From BM520 sp964474455 (GTDB lineage Bacteria > Bacteroidota > Bacteroidia > Bacteroidales > BM520), in assembly GCA_964474455.1 (NCBI GenBank), contig CAYYSU010000004.1, forward strand, positions 1 through 64,000: a DNA stretch of 64,000 nt, read 5' to 3'. The notes below the pieces were generated by a model that did no database searches, had not been told where the DNA came from, and saw only the letters and a list, made by a program, of their open reading frames with translations. The position numbers and the translations under genes were made by a program. The first letter of the stretch is position 1. Every line of letters starts with the position of its first letter. This document shows positions 34,645 through 41,855 of the stretch, piece by piece.

Positions 34645-36084
34645 TTAGAACTTGTACATAAGGCCTATTCTTGCACCAAGGGAATAGGGTGAACTTACAT
34701 CATTAATATTACCGGAAAAAACAGGATTTATATAATAATTATATGTTGGCTCCAGTGAAAGCCTCAAATTCTTAGAGAAACGGTAGTGCAATGCCATAGA
34801 AGCCCTTAGTTGAATATTAGTTCTTATCCATGAGTCAGAATTATTCTTCACCTCACTCATATAAATATCATTTCCAACGGGCACTTCAGGATTAGGGTTA
34901 TTCTCTTTTATCAGGATATTAAATACGGGACCGGCAGTAAAGTCAAAAGAGAAGTTACCAATTCCAGCCACTGTGTATCCAACCATAAACGGCAATTGAA
35001 GGTAGCTATAATAGGCATCTGTAACTCTTCGTTCCGAAACATTCACGGAGTCATATACTCCTTCTATCTTCAAATTAAAGATAACCGAGTCAGGGTTATT
35101 AGGATCAATGGTAAATGATTCTACGGTGTACATATACCCAAGACTGTCGACACGCTGGTAGTTAAGGTCATATTCACCCTGGTCGCCATATCTCGCAATT
35201 TGCAGGCCACTACGCAGAATAAAACCTGATTTGTTATAATAAAAATCAATTCCATACCCCATGCCGGAGTTTCTCTTATCCCTGCTATAAAAGAGATATT
35301 CCGGACCTGCTGAGGCGCCAACACACAGGTATGATGGCTTTTGTGAAAATCGGTGCCACGGTGTCAGGTCAGAAATTTGCGTTATATTGGTTTCTGTTTT
35401 ACTATCAGAATAATAGTGCTGCTCTTCAAGAGAATTATAAGCCGTGGAAGACCATTGGTTTTCTTTCATCTGCATACGATACAGAGGGAAATCAAAACGT
35501 TGAGATGAAGTTTTCGCAGAAGCCATTTCCAAGATTACCTCAAGAGGTAACTCTATTTCAGGTTTTTCAGAAAAAGCTAATACAGAATAATCCTCTCTTT
35601 TCTCCTCAACGGGGTCAGAAGTAATCTGTAGATCAACGACATTAACCTCACTATTATTAACACTTTCTCCCATTACAGAAATATCTGCTTTAGCAATATC
35701 GTTCTCTCCGAATAGGTTATTTCCGCTATCTTCAGTAACCAATAACCCTTCATAGGAAGGATCGTTTTGCATCATATCCCCACTTTGTGCATTAATATCC
35801 TCAGCTAACAAATCATTTTGGGATAAAATATTCAAAGATGCAGTATTTGTTGGTTTGGGAACTCTTTCCGGCAAGTCGCTCACTAACCATAATAATCCTG
35901 AAGCAAAAATCAGGAGTACAACAACAGTGACCCACTTGCGGCTGCGAGTCCAAAAGCTGTTATACAACCCTTGCTGAGCAAGCGATGCATTCACCTGTGA
36001 CCAGACCTTATCAGAAGGAGTTCCGGAGAACCCTTTCAGTTTGTCTTTAAACAGATTATCGATGTTAATCTTCTCCTGATTCAT
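34645..36084 (-). CDS. probable dual membrane-spanning anti-sigma factor (Dma-like)
   Basis: A 479-residue chain with three parts. Residues 1-50 are cytoplasmic with the pattern NLFKDKLKGFSGTPSDKVW, seen at the start of Bacteroidota anti-sigma-like proteins. Next is one inner-membrane helix (about 51-68, WVTVVVLLIFASGLLWLV). A long acidic, disordered periplasmic linker (about 70-240) leads to a C-terminal outer-membrane barrel (YLCVGASAGPEYLFYS onward, ending LGARIGLMYKF). With an ECF sigma gene one base upstream, this matches the Dma class described in Bacteroides thetaiotaomicron. Function here is inferred. Confidence 0.75.
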   Translation of the reverse strand: MNQEKINIDNLFKDKLKGFSGTPSDKVWSQVNASLAQQGLYNSFWTRSRKWVTVVVLLIFASGLLWLVSDLPERVPKPTNTASLNILSQNDLLAEDINAQSGDMMQNDPSYEGLLVTEDSGNNLFGENDIAKADISVMGESVNNSEVNVVDLQITSDPVEEKREDYSVLAFSEKPEIELPLEVILEMASAKTSSQRFDFPLYRMQMKENQWSSTAYNSLEEQHYYSDSKTETNITQISDLTPWHRFSQKPSYLCVGASAGPEYLFYSRDKRNSGMGYGIDFYYNKSGFILRSGLQIARYGDQGEYDLNYQRVDSLGYMYTVESFTIDPNNPDSVIFNLKIEGVYDSVNVSERRVTDAYYSYLQLPFMVGYTVAGIGNFSFDFTAGPVFNILIKENNPNPEVPVGNDIYMSEVKNNSDSWIRTNIQLRASMALHYRFSKNLRLSLEPTYNYYINPVFSGNINDVSSPYSLGARIGLMYKF

Positions 36085-36085
36085 T

Positions 36086-36655
36086 TTATTCTAGTACCTT
36101 ATTATATGTTGAAGTTGCCTTATTAATTTTGTTCTTTAAATATTTTCGCGCCTTTGAAAGTTGTGATTTCGATGTGTTTTCGGATATCTCAAGAATATCA
36201 GCTATTTCTTTATGAGAATACCCTTCAAAAACATATAGATTGAATACTGTTTTATACCCAGGAGGCAGTTCCTGTATTATCTTCATAAGATCTTCGGTGC
36301 TAAAGGGATATTCTTTATTATCGACCACCTCATCAGTGGCAAAAACAACAAACTCCTCTACTTCATCAACATCTGCATGAAAATAGTGCTTAAGGTTATT
36401 TCTGTTGTGGTTAAGGGCGGTATTAATCATTATGCGTTTAATCCATCCCTCGAAAGAGCCTTTAAAGCTGAAGGAGGATATATTCTGGAATACCTTTACG
36501 AAACCTTCCTGAAGGATATCTTCAGCCTCTGAGTTGTTGCGGGCATACCTCATACATACACCCATCATTACACTGCTGTAACGATTATACAACTGAAGAA
36601 AAGCCCGTTTTTTCCCTTTCAGACAATCTTCAACTATTTTGTTTTCAGAGATCAT
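36086..36655 (-). CDS. ECF-family RNA polymerase sigma factor
   Basis: A 189-residue sigma-70-family factor with only regions 2 and 4. Region 2 includes YNRYSSVMMGVCMRYARNNSEAEDILQEGFVKVFQNISSF and SFEGWIKRIMINTALNH; region 4 includes ELPPGYKTVFNLYVFEGYSHKEIADILEISENTSKSQLSKARKYLK. It is the first gene of a three-gene operon and its stop codon lies one base before the anti-sigma start. The 169 bases upstream hold no TAnnTTTG box on this strand, which fits use of a different, possibly self-recognised promoter. Confidence 0.94.
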   Translation of the reverse strand: MISENKIVEDCLKGKKRAFLQLYNRYSSVMMGVCMRYARNNSEAEDILQEGFVKVFQNISSFSFKGSFEGWIKRIMINTALNHNRNNLKHYFHADVDEVEEFVVFATDEVVDNKEYPFSTEDLMKIIQELPPGYKTVFNLYVFEGYSHKEIADILEISENTSKSQLSKARKYLKNKINKATSTYNKVLE

Positions 36656-36768
36656 TGTATGTGCCCGCCTGATTTTTATTCAACCAACTATTTCAGGCCG
36701 TTTGCTAAATTATAAAAAAGGAGGTCTTAAAAAATTGATAACTGCATTTAAAACAGACTTTATTGCAT

Positions 36769-36800
36769 AAAAAAAGCCACCCCTAAGATAAAGAGGTGGC
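36769..36800 (-). terminator. intrinsic terminator of FKBP gene
   Basis: On the minus strand GCCACC and GGTGGC extend to a nine-pair stem, followed by seven T. Confidence 0.9.
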
Positions 36801-36824
36801 CGGAAGATATCAGAAATATACTGA

Positions 36825-37550
36825 TTATGCTTTTTCCACAGATATAAGTTCAACACGTATTACAAGAGTAACACCAGGGGGAACAATCTGAGATTTTCCA
36901 TCTTCACCAAAACCCAGAGAAGAGGGGATATAGAATTCATATATAGAACCCGGAGACATCATCTGGAGGCCATCACGCAGACCGGGAACAGTGTTGTCAA
37001 TCATAATGTTCACAGGTCCTGAACCATAAGATTCACCATAAACAGGGAGGTCAAATTTACCATCTTTTTCTGCAACGTAAGTGCCACGGTAGTGAAGAGT
37101 AACGCTGTCGCCTAGGACTGCTTTCTTACCTTTGCCATCTTTGATAGCTTTGTACTGCATTCCGTTAGGCAGCGTAAAAACGCCTTCCTGATTTTTCATC
37201 TGACTAAGGAATGCTGCTCCAATTTGCTTGTTCTTAAGAGAAGTTTCCTTAACAACGGCCTGTTGTTTTATCTCCAGCTCTTTATTAAATCCGGCAACAA
37301 TAACATTACGAATTGAATCAGGAATAAGATGAGTTTCATTTAGAGCATCTTCAATCCCTTTATAAATAGCTGCAGGGTTCACTTGGTAACTCTGCCCCAA
37401 AAGATTTTTACCATAATCCTGGCCAATGATATAACTAATGGTATCAACCTCATTGTCGAGGGCTACAGTGCTGCTGTCAACGTTATTACATGCTGTAAAA
37501 GCCATTGAAAAAACAAAGGCAGCAATAATGATCAAGTTTTTAAGTTTCAT
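36825..37550 (-). CDS. FKBP-type peptidyl-prolyl isomerase, FkpA/Mip-like lipoprotein
   Basis: A 241-residue lipoprotein (lipobox FTAC) with an alpha-helical N-terminal dimerisation domain (DTISYIIGQDYGKNLLGQ to about residue 120) and a C-terminal FKBP domain (GDSVTLHYRGTYVAEKDG, VPGLRDGLQMMSPGSIYEFYIPSSLGFG, VPPGVTLVIRVELISV). It should act in the periplasm or on the outer membrane as a folding isomerase. It is monocistronic, with its own promoter and terminator. Confidence 0.92.
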   Translation of the reverse strand: MKLKNLIIIAAFVFSMAFTACNNVDSSTVALDNEVDTISYIIGQDYGKNLLGQSYQVNPAAIYKGIEDALNETHLIPDSIRNVIVAGFNKELEIKQQAVVKETSLKNKQIGAAFLSQMKNQEGVFTLPNGMQYKAIKDGKGKKAVLGDSVTLHYRGTYVAEKDGKFDLPVYGESYGSGPVNIMIDNTVPGLRDGLQMMSPGSIYEFYIPSSLGFGEDGKSQIVPPGVTLVIRVELISVEKA

Positions 37551-37607
37551 ATTCTTAACGATTTTAATGTTTTTGGAATTTAACTATATTCAGTACTTCA
37601 AAGAGTG

Positions 37608-37615
37608 CAAATTTA
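37608..37615 (-). promoter_or_regulatory. -7 promoter box of FKBP gene
   Basis: TAAATTTG on the minus strand, 57 bases before the ATG. Confidence 0.45.
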
Positions 37616-37760
37616 TAATTTTTTTTTGCATAGTGAAAAAACTTATTTCTAAAACATGATTTTAACTGTTGTTAACACCTTTTAACACTGTTATTAAAAA
37701 ATTTAGGCGCTCTATGAACTGTAATTGCTTATGTATGTTAATATAACAATTTAATAAAAG

Positions 37761-37768
37761 TATATTTG
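37761..37768 (+). promoter_or_regulatory. -7 promoter box of nitroreductase gene
   Basis: TATATTTG, 43 bases before the nitroreductase ATG. Confidence 0.5.
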
Positions 37769-37811
37769 TATGACGCAAAAGGTGTCATTAACGTAAATAA
37801 ACACGAGTAAT

Positions 37812-38414
37812 ATGAAAATAAAAAAAGAAATTTTAACTGAATATCCTGTTTTGGAACATATACGAAACAGATGGAGCCCCAGAGCCTTTGATGAAAAAAT
37901 TCCTGAAGAGGAGATATTACGACGGATGTTTGAAGCAGCCCGCAGAGCACCATCGGCATTCAACGTTCAGCCGTGGTCTTTTATATTAGGGATAAAAGGA
38001 TCTGAAACATATAATAATATCCTCAACTCTCTTATAGATTTCAATAAAGAGTGGGCGAAATCATCTCCATTATTAATGGTAGTGCTCGGGCGTAAGATTA
38101 ATGATGATGGTAATCACAACAGTACAGCCGAATATGATACCGGTCAAGCCGTAATGTCATTGACAATTGAAGGTATGAGTCACGGTGTTTTTTGCCATCA
38201 GATGACCGGAGTTGACAAGGAATCCATAAAAGATTCCCTTTCTGTTAAAGACTACAACGAAGTAATATCTGTAGTTGCCATTGGCTACCCCGGAGACATT
38301 GATAGGATTCCTGAATCGATGCATGAAATGGAGAAAGAGGTTAAAAGTCGTAAAGATTTCAATAACTTTGTATTCACAAAAAAAGATGGTAATCCTTATG
38401 GGTTATTCAAATAA
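37812..38414 (+). CDS. nitroreductase-family flavoprotein
   Basis: A 200-residue FMN-dependent NAD(P)H oxidoreductase of the nitroreductase fold. Markers are the N-terminal HIRNRWSPRAFDEK with RMFEAARRAPSAFNVQPWSF, a classic flavin-binding segment, and VVAIGYPGD near the C-terminus. The physiological substrate cannot be told from sequence. It precedes the glutaminyl cyclase gene by seven bases, so the two are likely cotranscribed. Confidence 0.9.
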   Translation: MKIKKEILTEYPVLEHIRNRWSPRAFDEKIPEEEILRRMFEAARRAPSAFNVQPWSFILGIKGSETYNNILNSLIDFNKEWAKSSPLLMVVLGRKINDDGNHNSTAEYDTGQAVMSLTIEGMSHGVFCHQMTGVDKESIKDSLSVKDYNEVISVVAIGYPGDIDRIPESMHEMEKEVKSRKDFNNFVFTKKDGNPYGLFK

Positions 38415-38421
38415 CTAAATC

Positions 38422-39411
38422 ATGAGAAAGTTATTAGCATTAATAATTATAGCTTTTACTTTTGTGGGTTGTGGCAGCCTGGGGACAAAAAAGGATGACG
38501 TTGCAGAGCAAGAGCCAAAGAAGCAGGTTGTGATACCCCCGTTTAATTCTGACTCGGCCTACCGTTATGTGGAGGAGCAGGTAGCATTCGGCCCCCGGGT
38601 TCCGGGTTCACAAGCTCAAAAAGATTGCGCCGCATATCTGGCTGAGAAGCTGAAAAGCTTTGGTGCGGTAGTTACAGAACAGACCTTTCAGATGCGCGCA
38701 TATAATGGTGAGATTCTCGATGGTATAAATATCATCGGCGCCATAAATCCTGATGCCGACCGTCGGATTATCCTCAGCGCGCACTGGGATTCACGGCCTT
38801 ATGCTGATCACGACCCCGATACAACCTTACATCGCACTCCCATCGATGGTGCCAACGACGGAGCCAGCGGTGTGGGAGTACTGCTGGAGTGCGCCAGAGC
38901 CATGCAACACTCTCTTCCCGAGGTTGGTGTTGATATAATCCTCTTCGATCTGGAAGACTATGGCCCACCTGACGATGCACAAAATGAAGATGGTGGTGAG
39001 AGCTGGGGGCTGGGATCACAATATTGGGCAAAAAATCCGCATGTGTATAATTACCGTGCCGCCTATGGTATCCTGCTCGATATGGTTGGTGCACCGGATG
39101 CCGTATTCCCAATGGAAGGATTCTCTGTTTACTATGCACCTCACATCGTCCGCAAGGTATGGAATAAAGCCCGAAGCCTTGGGTACGAAAGTTATTTCCC
39201 TCAGCAACAGGGCACTTATGTCAACGACGACCACCTATATGTAAACAAATACGCCAACATTCCAATGATCGATATCATACACCAGGATCTGGCCTCTTCA
39301 AACAATGCATTTTTTGAGCACTGGCACACGGTAAAAGACAACATGGAAGCAATAGACAAAGTGCCGTTGGGCGTTGTTGGTGAGGTTGTCATGGCGGTGG
39401 TGTATGAATGA
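38422..39411 (+). CDS. type II glutaminyl cyclase (M28-family lipoprotein)
   Basis: Converts N-terminal glutamine to pyroglutamate on exported proteins. The 329-residue lipoprotein (lipobox FVGC at residues 15-18 region) has the zinc-dependent M28 fold: HWDSRPYADHD (His121), DGANDGASG (Asp146), the ED pair at 178-179 and a C-terminal WHTVKD histidine. This is the arrangement of the animal-like glutaminyl cyclase of Porphyromonas gingivalis rather than of an aminopeptidase with two zinc ions. At least seven proteins in this window would expose an N-terminal Gln after signal cleavage. Confidence 0.85.
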   Translation: MRKLLALIIIAFTFVGCGSLGTKKDDVAEQEPKKQVVIPPFNSDSAYRYVEEQVAFGPRVPGSQAQKDCAAYLAEKLKSFGAVVTEQTFQMRAYNGEILDGINIIGAINPDADRRIILSAHWDSRPYADHDPDTTLHRTPIDGANDGASGVGVLLECARAMQHSLPEVGVDIILFDLEDYGPPDDAQNEDGGESWGLGSQYWAKNPHVYNYRAAYGILLDMVGAPDAVFPMEGFSVYYAPHIVRKVWNKARSLGYESYFPQQQGTYVNDDHLYVNKYANIPMIDIIHQDLASSNNAFFEHWHTVKDNMEAIDKVPLGVVGEVVMAVVYE

Positions 39412-39418
39412 TAGGCAA

Positions 39419-40123
39419 CTAAGTTTTTGGGGCGTAGAGTGAAAGCTCTACCCCTATTGTTAATTGAGGCCTAGTAATGTCAAGCGAGCCAATTGCTTTA
39501 AAATCAGGCGTTACAAGCCTGTAATCGGCGGTAATAGCCACACGGTGAATACCTAGTCGTGCTTTCAAGCCATAATAAAAGGTATCATCAAACTCGGGAT
39601 TATCCATGGTCATCTCATAGTGATTCTTATCCCCTTCATCGTAACTAAAGACGCTCTTGCTTTTGAAATTCCAGGCACCGTAAATAGAGATATCCATAAA
39701 TTTACCAATGTTGTCACCTACCTTTCCAAAGGTAATCCTGTTAAAATATGATAGCAGAACAGCATTGGAGAGATACTTATGCTTATCGGCATCAAAAGAG
39801 ACAATACTACTATAATCACGATTCCATGAAACGGTGGTATGCTGATATTCCAGAGCCCATCCCATGGCATAATTTTTTGAGAGCGCATATTTTGCTCTTC
39901 GTCCTACGAAAAATTCGCCATTCCAAACATTAACATCGCTATTTTGGAAATATGCGGGAGCCATTCGCCAGCCGCTATAAAGATGACTGAAAGCAGCTCT
40001 ATTTCTTCCTTTACGGGGAATCTCATACGCGTTTTCTGCATTATCACTAAAAAGAACATTCTGTGCCAATGCTGAAACACTGAATAGACCAATAATAAAA
40101 GTCAGGATTATATATTTTTTCAT
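39419..40123 (-). CDS. exported protein, predicted small outer-membrane beta-barrel
   Basis: I do not recognise the family. The 234-residue protein has a signal peptide (ending SALA before QNVLFS) and alternating amphipathic strands rich in Tyr and Phe, ending in ITRPQLTIGVELSLYAPKT. This suggests an outer-membrane barrel. It lies 11 bases downstream of the subtilase gene on the same strand and is probably cotranscribed with it. Confidence 0.65.
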   Translation of the reverse strand: MKKYIILTFIIGLFSVSALAQNVLFSDNAENAYEIPRKGRNRAAFSHLYSGWRMAPAYFQNSDVNVWNGEFFVGRRAKYALSKNYAMGWALEYQHTTVSWNRDYSSIVSFDADKHKYLSNAVLLSYFNRITFGKVGDNIGKFMDISIYGAWNFKSKSVFSYDEGDKNHYEMTMDNPEFDDTFYYGLKARLGIHRVAITADYRLVTPDFKAIGSLDITRPQLTIGVELSLYAPKT

Positions 40124-40134
40124 AATGGTAATGA

Positions 40135-41739
40135 TTAACGGTTAAATTTTTTAGAATTCACATAGCCATTATAGAAAACTTTTATGGCCACCACATTATC
40201 ACTCAGGTCGGAAACACTTACTTTTAATGGCATCCCGGAATAGACATCCATAACCTCATATTTAAGTATTTCGTCATTATCATCTAAAAACTGATAATAG
40301 AGATAATTGCTGTTCGGATATTCAAAGCGGCGCTGTCCGTTATAGACCTTCACAAATAATTCATCTTCACCGTCGATAAATTCAAATGTTGGTTCGACGG
40401 TCTGATTTTTCTTCTCCAAAAGCAGCGCTGCCTGTGGCACTCCATATCCATGAGCATAATCGAAATATGGGTAGAGATCTGCGGCTTTCTGAATTTTATC
40501 AAACAGTTCCATCACCGGGATATTAGGAAACATCTGTTTGGCGCACGTGGCAAAACCAGCTACCAGCGGCGTTGCGAAAGAAGTTCCGTGAGCATTGGTA
40601 TAGCCTTTTTTTCCTGCCAGGAAGGCATGTCCAAAAGCCACCACATTTGGTTTACGTGTCCCATCCGCTGCGGGTCCATAGGAGCTAAAGTTGATATGGT
40701 AATCAGTAAAAGGATCTATCCCTCCAACAGAGAGAACACTATCGGCATCGGCGGGAGTGCCAACATACTTCCAGCTTTTGTCGGATCCGTCATTACCCAT
40801 GGCATTTACCACGAGGATTCCTTTACGGGCAGCCATATTTGCGGCTCTGGCGACTACGCTGGTACCATCCATCTCTTCCGGGAAATATCTGTTATAAGTA
40901 TATCCCAGCGAGCTGCTGATGATATCGGCACCATTTTTATCTGCCCATTCTGCTGCTGCCAGCCAAGCATACTCTTCACGGTAGGGCTCAAAACTCTTCT
41001 CTGTCCGCGCCAAAAGAAACTCTGCGCCGGTGGCAAGTCCTATGGGCGTATCTTCATACATCCCCGCGATACAACTCAGGCAAGAGGTTCCATGTGAATT
41101 AGCGGTATATACATACTCTCTTTTCTTAATAAAATCGTATGTCTTTAATATCCTATTTTCCTTTCGCAGATGCTCAAATGCCGGATGTACATCCACATTC
41201 GGGAAGCCAGCATCAAACACAGCCACTCTTACACCGGAGCCGTCAATTTCTGCTTCCCGGAAAACCTCCATACCCATACGTGCGGTCTGACGCTTCAAAA
41301 TCTCCAGATTCGTCTTCGACAGCATCTTTAGCGCACTATCTTTAACAACACAAACGACCATATCATGGCCGAGGGGAACAACATTTTTCACGAAGTCAAG
41401 AGAAGAGACAGCAGCAATCTGCCTTTGTGTTGCAGAAACCGCAACGGCATTAAACCAACGCGAAACACCATGCACCTCTTCAACCCCAGAAGATATCAAA
41501 TAACGATAATCATCCCGGAGTGGATAATCCGAAATGTCGTCCAAAGGAATGTTCTGCATTATTCTTCTTTCAATGGCCTTTGCATCAAAGTATTCAAAGG
41601 GGTTGAAAGTTACTCCGTCTTTATCGGTTAATACAATAAGGTATTCATCTGTCTGTTGAAGGTTCTGTGCTTTAACAAAACCCGGAAAGAGGAAAATTCC
41701 AATAAGTAAAAGTGAAAAAATCAGGTTGGTTCTTTTCAT
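40135..41739 (-). CDS. secreted subtilisin-like serine protease (S8)
   Basis: A 534-residue protease with a signal peptide ending FVKA before QNLQQ. An N-terminal prodomain-like region precedes the S8 catalytic domain with Asp176 (VAVFDAGFP), His216 (NSHGTS), oxyanion Asn316 (AMGND) and Ser387 (HGTSFATPLVAG). A beta-rich domain of about 110 residues follows. It lacks a clear type IX sorting signature, so it may remain periplasmic or be surface-exposed by another route. The barrel gene follows after 11 bases. Confidence 0.93.
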   Translation of the reverse strand: MKRTNLIFSLLLIGIFLFPGFVKAQNLQQTDEYLIVLTDKDGVTFNPFEYFDAKAIERRIMQNIPLDDISDYPLRDDYRYLISSGVEEVHGVSRWFNAVAVSATQRQIAAVSSLDFVKNVVPLGHDMVVCVVKDSALKMLSKTNLEILKRQTARMGMEVFREAEIDGSGVRVAVFDAGFPNVDVHPAFEHLRKENRILKTYDFIKKREYVYTANSHGTSCLSCIAGMYEDTPIGLATGAEFLLARTEKSFEPYREEYAWLAAAEWADKNGADIISSSLGYTYNRYFPEEMDGTSVVARAANMAARKGILVVNAMGNDGSDKSWKYVGTPADADSVLSVGGIDPFTDYHINFSSYGPAADGTRKPNVVAFGHAFLAGKKGYTNAHGTSFATPLVAGFATCAKQMFPNIPVMELFDKIQKAADLYPYFDYAHGYGVPQAALLLEKKNQTVEPTFEFIDGEDELFVKVYNGQRRFEYPNSNYLYYQFLDDNDEILKYEVMDVYSGMPLKVSVSDLSDNVVAIKVFYNGYVNSKKFNR

Positions 41740-41827
41740 ATTTAGAAATCTTAGGTTTATGAAACGCCTGTTATGCGTTCATGTTACACACAAAAATAAA
41801 AAAAACTTCACTTCCATGGGGAATCAT

Positions 41828-41835
41828 TATCTTTG
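41828..41835 (+). promoter_or_regulatory. -7 promoter box of polA
   Basis: TATCTTTG, 20 bases before the chosen ATG. It lies inside the longer reading frame and therefore supports the downstream start. Confidence 0.6.
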
Positions 41836-41855
41836 GGCGACAAAATCATAAAACA

